Positions 37,483-47,046 are shown, counted from the first letter of the stretch. The stretch: DNA of 64,000 nt from Bacteroidota bacterium (GCA_016713525.1 JADJOZ010000033.1:744001-808000); one strand, 5' to 3'. The notes: generated by a model not told the origin, from the letters alone. Translations and numbers: made by a program.

Positions 37483-37490
37483 TAAATTTG
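37483..37490 (+). promoter_or_regulatory. -7 promoter box of the exported protein gene
   Basis: TAAATTTG ending 16 bases before the ATG at 37507. No clear -33 TTG at 19-20 bp. Confidence 0.4.
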
Positions 37491-37506
37491 CACCCGCACT
37501 ATTGAT

Positions 37507-38370
37507 ATGAAGAAATTATTTTGTTTGCTGGTTTCCGTTTTATTTGGAGCATCCTCCATCAATGCCCAACTTGTTAAAGAGGAGCTGTTTTCTGTTCCCC
37601 GAAATTTAATTATGGGTGATGGCCAATTCAACTTTAAGATTGCAGTGAATTCAGAAGAAGTCATTGCATTTAATTCATGCAACCGACCTGTGGTTTATTT
37701 TATCAGGAATGGAAAGGTAACTGATAGCCTTAAGCTCGAATATAAAGGTTGTATCAGGAATATGGAGTTTGATGAAAACGACAATTTGCTGATTATGGAT
37801 AACGAAGAAAAAACTATATACCGCTATTCATACCGGAATTTTGCAATGGAGAAATTGCCCTACAATAAGCCCGAAGATTGGTTCATCATGCAAAATCATT
37901 GGTATAAATTTTTTGAAATCGGTTCCGTACCTACTTTCTATAATAACAGAGAATATCTTCAGGATTTTTATTATACACGATTTGATTATTCCTACAATTT
38001 GTATCTGAACTATTCGAATGGTTATATTTATCAGTATGCCTATAATTTTATTCGTAAAGTAGGAAACAGAAAAACATACCTTGCCCTTAAAAAAGATGAC
38101 CTCTGGTTTAGTGATCGGTTGAGTAATAAATGTAAGATGCTGCTTATAGATCTCGACAGACAGGTCGTTGTTTACTATAATAGAGCACTCATTTTGATTT
38201 ATGAGGATTTCAAGAATGAAAAGATACTCGAATATAGCAGTCCGGTACCTAACAGTGAACCGGTGCAACTCGATTATGCTACCAATAAATCGCAAAAGAA
38301 AATTTGGGGAATTAGCAGCTACACTGGCGATAAAATAAATTTTGCAGCATATTCATTTGTCTGGAATTAA
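37507..38370 (+). CDS. Exported protein of unknown function
   Basis: A 287-residue protein with a signal peptide (MKKLFCLLVSVLFGASSINAQ, cleavage after about residue 20). The mature part is rich in Tyr and Asn and has spaced motifs (FIRNGKVTDSLKLEYKG, DENDNLLIMDNEEKTIYRYSY, DFYYTRFDYSYNLYLNYSNG) that look like beta-propeller blades. No catalytic motif or known family is evident and there is no T9SS sorting domain, so a periplasmic location is likely. It is a single-gene unit between the efflux-operon terminator and a bidirectional terminator that it shares with the convergent dienelactone hydrolase gene. Confidence 0.75.
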   Translation: MKKLFCLLVSVLFGASSINAQLVKEELFSVPRNLIMGDGQFNFKIAVNSEEVIAFNSCNRPVVYFIRNGKVTDSLKLEYKGCIRNMEFDENDNLLIMDNEEKTIYRYSYRNFAMEKLPYNKPEDWFIMQNHWYKFFEIGSVPTFYNNREYLQDFYYTRFDYSYNLYLNYSNGYIYQYAYNFIRKVGNRKTYLALKKDDLWFSDRLSNKCKMLLIDLDRQVVVYYNRALILIYEDFKNEKILEYSSPVPNSEPVQLDYATNKSQKKIWGISSYTGDKINFAAYSFVWN

Positions 38371-38386
38371 AATATTTATTATGTAC

Positions 38387-38423
38387 AAAAAAAGCCTGAT
38401 CAGTTGTTATGATCAGGCTTTTT
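38387..38423. terminator. Bidirectional terminator between convergent genes
   Basis: Stem GCCTGATCA (38394-38402) with TGATCAGGC (38410-38418), flanked by seven A on one side and T-run on the other, so it can stop transcription from both sides. Confidence 0.92.
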
Positions 38424-38440
38424 CGATTGCTTAAAAGTAT

Positions 38441-39286
38441 TTATTTCTGAAGGAAATTTGATTTAATAAATGCAATTGATTTTGCCATAGCATCTGATGC
38501 AGCATCTTTGTTGAATTTCGGATTACTGGGATTCGCAAATGCATGTTCAGCATCATACCAATGAATCTTAACTGCTTTGTTAAGTTGCTTCATTTGTGTT
38601 TCAAATGCTTCAACAACCGGTTTATTTATCCAGCCATCCTGAGTGGCAAAAATTCCCAACACAGGTGCATTGAGTGCTTTGAGTTTATTTTCATCTTTTT
38701 CCGGCATTCCATAATACATTACACAGCCAATATTTTTTGTGCCGGCAAGAATTGCAGCCTGCAACGACCACGCACCTCCGAAACACCAGCCTATGGTTTG
38801 AATAGATGCATTTTTTCCTGCAATTTCAAATGCACCTAAGATGAGTTTCTCAGCCCGCTCCTTGTGGACTGCTTGCATGATGGCTCCGGCTTCTTCTGCA
38901 TTAATTGCAATTTTACCATCGTATAAGTCCACTGCAATTACATTCACTCCAGGTAATGCTATTGCCAGCTCTTCCGTTTCTTTTTTAATGTGATCATTCA
39001 ATCCCCACCACTCATGAAATACATACAAGTAATGGTTTGACGGGGTGGCACTGTTAACCTGAAATGCATTTCCATCTTTACCATCATTGGTTTTGAAAGT
39101 GATCATTTTACCGGTTGTTGGTTCAAATGAAATAGGTTCCGGTGATAAATGAGCCGATTGAAAGTCGCTTTGGGCACCAAGCATCGCAAATGCCTCTGTG
39201 GCAGCCGGTTGACAACATGAATGCTTTTGAGCTTTGGTAGTGAAGCCAATTAAAGCAAGTGCAAATAGTAGAATTGATTTTTTCAT
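38441..39286 (-). CDS. Dienelactone hydrolase family protein, exported
   Basis: An alpha/beta hydrolase of the dienelactone hydrolase family, 281 residues, with a signal peptide (MKKSILLFALALIGFTTKAQ). The catalytic triad is visible: the nucleophile cysteine in GWCFGGAW, the aspartate in ATQDGWIN, and the histidine in DAEHAFANP. The HEWWGLND motif carries the glutamate that primes the cysteine in this family. Periplasmic location inferred from the signal. Its natural substrate is unknown; many members hydrolyse lactones or esters unrelated to chloroaromatic breakdown. Monocistronic, with a shared terminator at the 3' end. Confidence 0.88.
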   Translation of the reverse strand: MKKSILLFALALIGFTTKAQKHSCCQPAATEAFAMLGAQSDFQSAHLSPEPISFEPTTGKMITFKTNDGKDGNAFQVNSATPSNHYLYVFHEWWGLNDHIKKETEELAIALPGVNVIAVDLYDGKIAINAEEAGAIMQAVHKERAEKLILGAFEIAGKNASIQTIGWCFGGAWSLQAAILAGTKNIGCVMYYGMPEKDENKLKALNAPVLGIFATQDGWINKPVVEAFETQMKQLNKAVKIHWYDAEHAFANPSNPKFNKDAASDAMAKSIAFIKSNFLQK

Positions 39287-39550
39287 TGCTGGTTAGTATT
39301 AAATTATGCTTTTTATGGATTATTTACAGTGATTACAAATTGTTTTTCAATGCAGTTCTCAAGCGATGAACTAGCCTGCGTGCTACTTGTAGGAGGTTCA
39401 AATTAAGGTAAAAAATTAATTACAAACGTAAGAAATTGATATACAAATACATACAATATGAATGGATTAACTTTTTTGTAATTCTTCCCCCTATTTGATT
39501 GATAATTTTCATTACTTTGCCGTCCCTTTAAATAATTGGACGAGAACTAA

Positions 39551-39964
39551 ATGAACTATTGGCTTGTAAAATCGGAACCTACCGTTTATCCATGGCAGGA
39601 ATTCCTGAAAGATGGTCAATCTTGTTGGAGTGGTGTGCGGAATTATGCCGCCAGGATTCATTTAAATTCAATGAAAAAGGGCGATCCTGTTATGTATTAC
39701 CACAGCAATGTCGGACTCGAAGTGGTTGGAATTGCTAAAGTGACAAAAGAAGCATATCAGGATCCAACAACTACCGATGAACGATGGGTAGCAGTAGATC
39801 TGAAACCGTTCAAGACTTTAAAAACTCCGGTTTCATTAAAGACAATTAAGGCAGATACCCGATTAAAAGATATTGCTTTGGTACGTATTGGCAGATTGTC
39901 GGTAATGCCGTTAACACAAATTGAATATGATGTATTGCTGGAACTTTCCGGCACGAAAAAATAA
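39551..39964 (+). CDS. EVE-domain protein
   Basis: A 137-residue protein consisting of a single EVE domain (PUA-like fold), which in characterised members recognises modified bases in DNA or RNA. The hallmark N-terminus YWLVKSEPTVYPWQEF is followed by WSGVRNYAARIHLNSMKKGD and YYHSN, then EVVGIAKVTKEAYQDPT and a C-terminal helix RLSVMPLTQIEYDVLLEL. The family occurs as stand-alone thymocyte-protein-1-like proteins and fused in defence systems; here it stands alone, 12 bp before a TonB receptor gene, which looks like simple cotranscription rather than a defence locus. Confidence 0.9.
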   Translation: MNYWLVKSEPTVYPWQEFLKDGQSCWSGVRNYAARIHLNSMKKGDPVMYYHSNVGLEVVGIAKVTKEAYQDPTTTDERWVAVDLKPFKTLKTPVSLKTIKADTRLKDIALVRIGRLSVMPLTQIEYDVLLELSGTKK

Positions 39965-39975
39965 AAACAACGTAT

Positions 39976-42291
39976 ATGCGCAGAATTTCCAGCACACACT
40001 TACCATTTTTCATTTCGATCCTCTTGTTTATAAGTTCAATGTCATACGGGCAAACCGGTACAATTCGTGGTTTTGTATATGATAAAGCGAATGGAGAGCC
40101 GGTTTTATTTACCAATGTTTATCTGAGTGGCACAACTTATGGCGCAGCAACAGATGTGAACGGGTATTACACTGTTACCAAAGTGCCTCCCGGAAATTAT
40201 AATCTGATAGTTTCATCAATTGAATTTGATACGCTGGTAACTCCAATAACAGTTGCAGCAAATGAAATTATAACTAAGAAGTTATATCTGGTAAAGCGAA
40301 CGGTTAATCTGAAAGCTATTGATATTTCTGCCGAAAAGCAGGAGCAAAGGTCAGAGGTGAAAATGTCGGTAACGAAGATTACTCCCAAAGAACTGAAGCA
40401 GTTGCCTTCAGTAGGTGGTGAGCCAGATTTGGTGCAATATTTACAGGTATTACCCGGTGTGGTTTTTTCTGGTGATCAGGGCGGTCAGCTTTATATTCGC
40501 GGAGGAACACCTATCCAGAATAAAGTATTACTTGACGGAATGGTAATCTATAATCCATTTCACTCGATCGGATTATTTTCTGTTTTTGATACCGACATCA
40601 TCCGAAATGCTGATGTTTATGCTGGTGGTTTTGGTGCGGAGTATGGCGGAAGAATTTCATCTATTATGGATGTGAAAACAAGAGATGGAAATAAAAAACG
40701 GTTTGCCGGAAAAATTTCTGCCAATCCATTTACTTCCAAGCTGCTTTTGGAAGGTCCTATTAAGAAAGCGAAAGTTGAAGGGGGAGGAGATGCTTCATTC
40801 GTGATTTCTGGTAAAACGTCATACCTCGATCAAACATCAAAACAACTTTACAGTTATGTAAATGAAAATGGTTTGCCATATAGCTTTAATGATTTGTATG
40901 CAAAGTTTGTCACCAATAATGCTAATGGAAGTAAATTAAATGTGTTTGGATTCAGCTTCAATGATCAGGCTAAATACCGGGGAGTATCAGATTACAAATG
41001 GAACTCAAATGGTTTTGGATCAAGCTTTGTAATTGTTCCCGGAAATTCTGCTGTATTGCTTGATGGTAATTTTGCCTTTTCTCAATATAAAATAAAACTT
41101 ACAGAAGCCGACGCCCGACCAAGAAGTAGTTTGATCAACGGATTTAATATTGGTTTGAATTTCACTTATTTCATTAATAAGGATGAAATAAAGTACGGTC
41201 TGGAAGCATTAGGATTTAAAACTGATTTTGAATTTTATAACTTCCTTGGTACTAAAGTTGAACAGGAAGAAAATACCACCGAGTTAGGTACTTTCATTAA
41301 TTACAAAAAAGTTCTTGGTAAGCTGGTACTTGAACCAGGGATGCGTTTTCACTATTATGCGTCTCTGTCAGAGCTGTCGCTCGAACCACGCTTTGGTGCT
41401 AAGTATAACGTAAGTAACAGTATTCGTTTGAAACTTGCCGGAGGTATGTATGCTCAAAATCTTATCAGTACCGTTTCCGATCGCGATGTTGTGAATTTAT
41501 TCTACGGTTTCCTTTCGGGCCCGGAAAATTTACCTGATACCTATCGTGGTGATGCTGTTGATTCCAGATTACAGAAAGCAATTCACGCAATAGCAGGTGC
41601 TGAAATTGATTTGCCATATCACCTTTCTTTGAATGCTGAAGTTTATTTAAAACAGTTTACCCAACTTTCGAATATTAATCGTGATAAATTATTTGAAGAT
41701 GTTGCAGCTAACTCCGATGAACCTGAAATTCTGAGATCTGATTATATCATTGAAACTGGAACAGCAAAAGGAGTTGATGTAACTTTAAAGTATGATTATA
41801 AAAGATTTTACTTCTGGACAGTTTATTCCCTTGGTTTTGTTACCCGTGAAGATGAAGTACGCGAATATATTCCACACTTCGATCGTCGCCATAATGTGAA
41901 TCTTGTTGGTTCTTATACCTTTGGTAAAAAATTGAACTGGCAGTTCGATGCCAGATGGAATCTAGGTTCCGGATTTCCATTTACACAAACACAGGGATTC
42001 TATGAATACCTCGATTTTACCGGTGGTATTAATGTCGACCCTACAGATGACAATGGTCAGTTGGGAATACTTTATGGTGAACTGAATAAAGGAACACTAC
42101 CATATTATCATCGCCTCGATGTTTCCCTTAAGAAAACATTCGTGGTCGGCAAAAACTCTAACCTGGAAGTAACGGCAAGTGTAATTAATGCCTACAACCG
42201 ATCCAATGTATTTTATGTTGATCGTATTACCAATGAAAGAGTAGATCAGTTACCGGTTTTGCCCGGAATTGGTGCAAGTTTAACTTTCTAG
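39976..42291 (+). CDS. TonB-dependent outer-membrane receptor
   Basis: A 771-residue outer-membrane transporter. The signal peptide (about 1-26, ISILLFISSMSYGQ) is followed by a carboxypeptidase-regulatory-like domain (TIRGFVYDKANGEPVLFTNV, about 30-110) characteristic of Bacteroidota receptors, then the plug (SVGGEPDLVQYLQVLPGV and GGQLYIRGGTPIQNKVLLDG) and a beta barrel to the last residues ASLTF, which end in an aromatic as outer-membrane barrels do. No SusD partner is adjacent, so it is not a standard glycan-uptake pair; an import role for iron complexes or small molecules, or a surface-assembly role with the following polysaccharide genes, is possible. Confidence 0.9.
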   Translation: MRRISSTHLPFFISILLFISSMSYGQTGTIRGFVYDKANGEPVLFTNVYLSGTTYGAATDVNGYYTVTKVPPGNYNLIVSSIEFDTLVTPITVAANEIITKKLYLVKRTVNLKAIDISAEKQEQRSEVKMSVTKITPKELKQLPSVGGEPDLVQYLQVLPGVVFSGDQGGQLYIRGGTPIQNKVLLDGMVIYNPFHSIGLFSVFDTDIIRNADVYAGGFGAEYGGRISSIMDVKTRDGNKKRFAGKISANPFTSKLLLEGPIKKAKVEGGGDASFVISGKTSYLDQTSKQLYSYVNENGLPYSFNDLYAKFVTNNANGSKLNVFGFSFNDQAKYRGVSDYKWNSNGFGSSFVIVPGNSAVLLDGNFAFSQYKIKLTEADARPRSSLINGFNIGLNFTYFINKDEIKYGLEALGFKTDFEFYNFLGTKVEQEENTTELGTFINYKKVLGKLVLEPGMRFHYYASLSELSLEPRFGAKYNVSNSIRLKLAGGMYAQNLISTVSDRDVVNLFYGFLSGPENLPDTYRGDAVDSRLQKAIHAIAGAEIDLPYHLSLNAEVYLKQFTQLSNINRDKLFEDVAANSDEPEILRSDYIIETGTAKGVDVTLKYDYKRFYFWTVYSLGFVTREDEVREYIPHFDRRHNVNLVGSYTFGKKLNWQFDARWNLGSGFPFTQTQGFYEYLDFTGGINVDPTDDNGQLGILYGELNKGTLPYYHRLDVSLKKTFVVGKNSNLEVTASVINAYNRSNVFYVDRITNERVDQLPVLPGIGASLTF

Positions 42292-42301
42292 AACCAACTT
42301 C

Positions 42302-42320
42302 AGTCGATATTATATTGACT
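42302..42320. promoter_or_regulatory. 19-bp near-perfect palindrome upstream of wzz-like gene
   Basis: AGTCGATATTATATTGACT reads almost the same on both strands, with one mismatched pair. It lies between the receptor stop and the chain-length gene ATG (42337). Its AT-rich stem makes it a weak terminator; it may be an operator. Confidence 0.4.
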
Positions 42321-42336
42321 GTATTATAATTAAGAA

Positions 42337-43307
42337 ATGGAATCAGCATCAAATACAAACAATGAGGTGTTGAAACTGCTTTACCGGCATCGGCTGTTCA
42401 TTTTTATTTTTTCTGTTATTATTGTCATTTGTTGTGGAGTGTTCTCTGCTCCGTTTTTCCTTACACCATTATTTCAGTCAGAAGTAATTATTTATCCCCC
42501 GGCTACCAACTCGAACCGAATGCTGATAGAAAGGGATGCTCGCTTTGGGTCCGATAAAGAAATCGATGAGCAAATTCAATTGCTCCGCTCCTCTGTAGTT
42601 CGTGATTCGGTGATCGTAAAATTCAAACTGTATCAACATTACGATATCGATACAACACTTTCCGAAAAAAAGTACAAGCTTTATAAGGTTTATACTGATC
42701 ATGTAAAAATCGACCGTACCCGATATAATTCAATCAGTATTTCAGTACTTGATAAGGATCCTGTTCAGGCTGCTGCTATGGCTGATTTTATTGTCGCAAC
42801 AGGTGATGCATTAAGATCGTCTATAATAAAAAGTAAACTGACAGAGGCAGTTCGATCTCTGGAAAAAAGTCTTTTTGAATTATCGTTTAGCACCGATAAA
42901 ATTGCTGAAGAATTAAATAAGTCGTATGGCAAACCTATTGCTTCCGGAACTACTTTCACTAAACGAAATTCAATGGAACAGCTCAAAGAACAACTTGATC
43001 TGAAAGAATTGATTCAGGAGGCCAGAAGAAATCAGCGGACAGCCAATCTGGAATTACTTTATTTTTATGAATCGAAGCTGCAACAAATGTCTACCATTCA
43101 GTTGTCTTATGATCAGGCATTGGTTGGATTGAATAATCAGGTTCCATCAAGCTTTGTAATATCTCCGGCTGATGTGCCTGATAAAAAACATTTCCTGTCA
43201 GGTGGATCATTGTGTTAACAGGTGCTATTAGCGGATTTTTTATGGCTTGTTTACTGGTTATTGTAAATAGCCGGTTTAAAGACTTTCTGTCATCAGTTAA
43301 ATCCTGA
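42337..43307 (+). CDS. Wzz-type polysaccharide chain-length protein (one apparent frameshift)
   Basis: A polysaccharide co-polymerase that sets chain length. The N-terminal cytoplasmic part is followed by transmembrane helix 1 (HRLFIFIFSVIIVICCGVF), then a mainly periplasmic segment with coiled-coil stretches (AVRSLEKSLFELSFSTDKI, QLKEQLDLKELIQEAR). The frame stops at 43218 after DKKHFLSGG, but one missing A in the run near 43183-43188 changes this to DKKTFPVRWIIVLTGAISGF, that is the conserved PxRW junction and transmembrane helix 2, ending FLSSVKS at 43307. With the correction, the protein has 323 residues and the normal two-helix topology, and its stop is two bases before the next gene. 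No Wzc-type kinase domain is present. Confidence 0.85.
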
Positions 43308-43309
43308 CC

Positions 43310-44767
43310 ATGATGGTCTCTGTTAAAAGATTCAGTCTTTCTTTTATAGCTGCTGTTTTACTGGCATTGACAGTTACTATTTTATGGAAATATCAGGGTT
43401 ATTTTATTTTTTTTATGGCATTTATGTTTATTATAAGTGCCGGTGTGTTAATTTCTTATATTGGGTTTGAAAATGTTTTTCCTATTTTAATGTTTTCTTT
43501 GCCAATTTCCGTTTTGCTCCCCATCTCGGGCGAAACCACACTCCAATTCCCCTCTGAAATTATTGTTGCAGCTATCGCATTTGGTGTTTTCATTCATTGG
43601 ATACGAAGACCTGACGATTTTAGTGGTTTATTTAACAAAGCTGAAGTTTGGTGGCTTGTTTTTTTTCTAATTGCAACAGCAGTTTCTGTGTTGTTTTCGG
43701 AAATGATTACGGTTTCTGTAAAAGCATTTATTATTAAAAGTGTTTATGCAGTAGCTTTTCTTGGTGGTGGTTTCCTTTTTTTTAAGAAATCAAAACAACC
43801 TGCACAGCTGTTTAATGGTTTATTATTTACGCTATCAATTGTTGCCGTGATTATTTTTACCGAACACGCCCGGTTTGATTTTGCCAAGGGGGTTGCAAAT
43901 TATGTTACAGAACCCTTCTTCAGAGATCATACCATTTACAGTGCATTTTTAGTTTTTATAATTCCTGTCGTTTTTCTTTCAGGGAGCTTAAAAAGTAGTA
44001 GTAAATGGTTTTATTGGGTGCTTGGCTTTGCGCTAATTGCATCACTACTTATTGCTTCTTCGCGAGCTGCATTGCTCAGTTTTGTCGTTGCCTTGTTAAT
44101 GGCATCATTGGTAAGGTTCGGATTAAATTTCAAATATTTTATCATAATTTCAGGTGTTGCATTTGTATTGATGCTTTGGAATTCTGAAAGCCTGCTTTAT
44201 TCTGCAAAATCAATTAAGGCAGATTCTAATGCAAGAAATGCAACATTAGAAGATCAAACTATTTCAGTTGTTAGTATTTCAAGTGATGAAAGTAATGCAG
44301 AACGTTATAACAGATGGGTGTGTGCCTGGCGTATGTTTGAAGCAAAACCATTTACCGGTTTTGGTCCCGGTACTTATCAGTTTGTGTACTTCCCGTTTCA
44401 ACGCATTTATGAAATGACACCTATTTCAGTAAGTAACCCATATAATATACGTAAGGGCAGAGGAGGTACTGCTCATAATGAATATTTACTCATCCTTTCT
44501 GAGTCAGGTATTATTGCTGCAGTCTCATTTCTAACATTGATTTTACTCACTTACCGTCGGGCATTTCAGATCATCCAAAATAGAGCTAACCCAATGGCTT
44601 ATGCAATGTTAATCGGATTTACCAGCCTTACAGTTCATAGCGTGTTCAATAATTTTCTTGATACCGATAAAATTGCAGTGTTTTTTTACCTGCCAATGGC
44701 CTATTTTATTACCGCACTGACCAAGCAAGCTGAGCCCGCTTTAAATCCTGAAGTAAGTACGGAGTAG
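43310..44767 (+). CDS. O-antigen polymerase/ligase family membrane protein
   Basis: A 485-residue protein with about ten to twelve transmembrane helices and the Wzy_C/O-antigen ligase signature: a long periplasmic loop containing FTGFGPGTYQFVYFP and GGTAHNEYLLILSESG, with the conserved histidine in HNEYL. Such enzymes polymerise or ligate lipid-linked oligosaccharides. The start is one of two adjacent ATGs (43310 or 43313). It begins two bases after the corrected stop of the Wzz-type gene, so the two are almost certainly cotranscribed and coupled. Polymerase and ligase cannot be told apart from sequence; the Wzz partner favours polymerase. Confidence 0.88.
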   Translation: MMVSVKRFSLSFIAAVLLALTVTILWKYQGYFIFFMAFMFIISAGVLISYIGFENVFPILMFSLPISVLLPISGETTLQFPSEIIVAAIAFGVFIHWIRRPDDFSGLFNKAEVWWLVFFLIATAVSVLFSEMITVSVKAFIIKSVYAVAFLGGGFLFFKKSKQPAQLFNGLLFTLSIVAVIIFTEHARFDFAKGVANYVTEPFFRDHTIYSAFLVFIIPVVFLSGSLKSSSKWFYWVLGFALIASLLIASSRAALLSFVVALLMASLVRFGLNFKYFIIISGVAFVLMLWNSESLLYSAKSIKADSNARNATLEDQTISVVSISSDESNAERYNRWVCAWRMFEAKPFTGFGPGTYQFVYFPFQRIYEMTPISVSNPYNIRKGRGGTAHNEYLLILSESGIIAAVSFLTLILLTYRRAFQIIQNRANPMAYAMLIGFTSLTVHSVFNNFLDTDKIAVFFYLPMAYFITALTKQAEPALNPEVSTE

Positions 44768-44900
44768 TGAAATTCATAATCCTTATTTATTTCAGCAATT
44801 TCGTTGTAAAATGCATGGTATTTTAATTTCTACTTTTGTACCTTTAATGATCTGTTGAATTTGATTCTTATGTTGGCTTAAAACTACGGATCAATTGATT

Positions 44901-45959
44901 ATGAGAAAGAATGTTGTAATATTAACTCCTGGGTTCCCGGTTTCTGAAGAGGATACTACTTGTATTCCATCCTTGCAGTCTTTGATTCTTGAATTGCATA
45001 CACATCACCGGGATTCCATTAATTTACACGTAGTTGCTTTTCAATACCCTTTTATATCCGGAAAGTATACCTGGCACGGAATTCCATGCTGGTCGGCTGG
45101 TGGTTCCAATAAGAAGTTTCCGGGAAAGTGGGAAACCTGGTTGTCTGTCATGCGGTTTCTCAGAAAATTACATCAGCAAACTCCCATCGATATTGTGCAT
45201 GCATTTTGGTTGAACGAATGCACACTGGTTGGTAAGTGGATTTCAAAGTTATCCGGTGCGAAACTCGTTTGTCATGCTATGGGTCAGGATGTATTGCCTT
45301 CAAACAAATATATGAAATATATAAAGCCTAAATCATTAAATATTATTGCGGTTTCTGATTTTGCTGCAGAAAAACTGAACTCACATTTCAAAACATCAAA
45401 TGTTAAAGTTATTCCCAACGGTATCAATGCCGATGATTTCCGCACTTTACATCTTAATGATGAAAGACATACCGATATTCTTGGTGTTGGATCACTTATT
45501 CCACTTAAGAATTATGAATTGTTCGTTAAACTTTTTTCGGAATTGAAACAAATTTACCCCGCCTTATCGGGTAGAATTATTGGTGATGGCCCTCAATTTG
45601 CTTTGTTAGAAAAGCTAATTGCACAGAATCAACTCGAGAAAAGTTTATTACTTGAAGGTCACCTCTCTCGTCCCGACGTGCTCCATTTAATGACTCACAG
45701 TAAAATTTTATTGCACCCATCATTGTTTGAGTCAGCAGGCTATGTTTTTTTAGAAGCACTTGCTGCCGGAATGAAAGTAGTAAGTTTTAAAACAGGTTAT
45801 CTGCCAAATGTTGTTGGTGCTTATGCCTGCGATTCAGAAGAGGCTATGTGAAATGCACTGAAATCTTTATTGTCTTATAAACAAGAATACAAACCTGTGC
45901 AGGTTATTCAAGTTAGTGAAACTGCAAATGCAGTTATTGAGGTGTATAAAAAATTATAA
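44901..45959 (+). CDS. Family 4 glycosyltransferase (in-frame TGA near 3' end)
   Basis: A GT-B glycosyltransferase that probably acts in the same polysaccharide pathway. The ATG at 44901 (MRKNVVILTPGFPVSEED) is preferred to the TTG two codons upstream. The N-terminal half holds ALVGKW-like helices and HAMGQDVLPS; the donor-binding half has ILGVGSLIPLKNYELFV, GDGPQFALLEKL and the characteristic LHPSLFESAGYVFLEALAAGMKV (glutamates in the E-x7-E pattern). At 45849 a TGA interrupts EEAM-NALKSLLSYK, then the same frame continues to a TAA at 45957. TGG (Trp) is the likely original, giving 353 residues. The stop abuts the convergent reductase gene with no gap. Confidence 0.87.
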
Positions 45960-46484
45960 TCAGAATTCCAGAATACGTTTCACATGTGCATGAACCACTT
46001 TCTCGGTAGCCGGATTATTTAATTCTCCCATGATATCCAGTTCATCCTTTACCCGTGAAATTGGTAACATGTAAGGCATAACGGTAACATGCATGTGAAT
46101 TAATATCGATGCCATGTGATCAAGTCCCCGAAGATTTCCGGCACGACCTGTAGCAACACCGGTTAGTGCTGCCTTTTTTCCTTCGAAAGCCTGTCTCACA
46201 TCTAAAGCATCAATTAAAAGTTTCAATACACCCGGAATACTGCCGTTGTATTCAGGTAAAACAAATACAAACTTTTGTGTGGGATTAAATACCTGCTCCT
46301 GAAGTTTAAGTATAGAAGGAGATTTTTTATCATACATGGTATCAGATACGAAATCATAGGAGATATCATCCAGTGCAAGAAATCTGGTATTGATGTTCAT
46401 CGATCTCAACCGTGAGTAATACAAGGAAGCAACTACCCTCGACAAACTGTTTTTTTTATTGGTGCCCGATATAATTGTGATCAT
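45960..46484 (-). CDS. NADPH-dependent FMN reductase-type flavoprotein
   Basis: A 174-residue flavodoxin-fold oxidoreductase of the NADPH-dependent FMN reductase family. The phosphate-binding loop is SGTNKKNSLS (usual pattern GSxRxxSxS, with K for R here), and the FMN-contact VLPEYNGSIPGVLKLLIDAL near residue 78 fits the family pattern PEYNxxxPxxLKxxID. Possible role in quinone or azo-compound reduction. It is the second gene of a leftward pair with a MarR regulator (stop and start three bases apart), a combination typical of stress-responsive detoxification. The regulator's palindromic site precedes the pair. Confidence 0.88.
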   Translation of the reverse strand: MITIISGTNKKNSLSRVVASLYYSRLRSMNINTRFLALDDISYDFVSDTMYDKKSPSILKLQEQVFNPTQKFVFVLPEYNGSIPGVLKLLIDALDVRQAFEGKKAALTGVATGRAGNLRGLDHMASILIHMHVTVMPYMLPISRVKDELDIMGELNNPATEKVVHAHVKRILEF

Positions 46485-46487
46485 TTT

Positions 46488-46940
46488 TCAGCCCCGTAAT
46501 TTATCTAACAGTTGATTCAATTGAATTGCTTCTTCGGGACTGATATTTTGCAACTGATGTTCCAGTAATTCTGATTTCTTATCAATCTGACTCAAAACAT
46601 TTAATCCTTTCTCCGTTATAGTAACATTCACAGCTCTCTTATCCGCATCACTTACGCATCTGTAAACAAATTCCTTTTCAAGTAAGCGATCTACTAATCT
46701 CGATGCATTGCTGCTTTTGTCAATCATACGATCAATTAATAAGTTGATAGTAGCCGGCTGCGGATGTTGACCCCTCAGTATTCTTAAGAGATTGAATTGC
46801 TGCGGTGTTAATCCGAAAGGTTTTAATGCCTTTGCGTGATGCGTACTCAGCCAGGATGCTGTGTATAAAATATTCACTGCCACTTTTTGATATTCAGAAC
46901 TAAATTTCAGATTCTGTTTGATTTCTTTTTCAATTTCCAT
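46488..46940 (-). CDS. MarR-family transcriptional regulator
   Basis: A winged-helix regulator of 150 residues from the ATG at 46940 (MEIEKEIKQNLKF); the frame opens three codons earlier at 46949, within the palindrome, and I prefer the later start. The central DNA-binding part reads LTPQQFNLLRILRGQHP, INLLIDRMIDKSSNASRLVDRLLEKEFV and the wing CVSDADKRAVNVTITEKG, with the typical D-x-R of the wing. It forms an operon with the FMN reductase downstream and is divergent from the radical SAM gene. A 16-bp inverted repeat at 46945-46960 next to its start is a likely autoregulatory site. Confidence 0.9.
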   Translation of the reverse strand: MEIEKEIKQNLKFSSEYQKVAVNILYTASWLSTHHAKALKPFGLTPQQFNLLRILRGQHPQPATINLLIDRMIDKSSNASRLVDRLLEKEFVYRCVSDADKRAVNVTITEKGLNVLSQIDKKSELLEHQLQNISPEEAIQLNQLLDKLRG

Positions 46941-46944
46941 GTCT

Positions 46945-46960
46945 CGCAATATTAATTGCG
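46945..46960. promoter_or_regulatory. Inverted repeat, probable MarR operator
   Basis: CGCAATATTAATTGCG: six-base arms CGCAAT and ATTGCG with a 4-base centre. It lies five bases upstream of the preferred marR start and just downstream of a weak -7 box TATCTTTA (minus strand, 46964-46971), so a bound dimer would block transcription start. MarR sites are typically such short palindromes. Confidence 0.6.
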
Positions 46961-47046
46961 GTGTAAAGATAATGCAAAATTAGATGTAGTGACATATAAT
47001 TAGGAGGGAAGAGTTTTTATTGTATATTAGCATGATTCTAACCATT

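Noticed and set aside
39340..39420. tRNA-like stretch with a GGTTCAAAT T-arm motif
   Set aside because: No acceptor stem or D-arm could be paired and there is no anticodon arm in the right place.
39551..42291. EVE-domain gene beside a receptor gene as a defence or signalling locus
   Set aside because: No restriction, helicase or nuclease partner is next to it; the pair looks like simple cotranscription of housekeeping-type genes.
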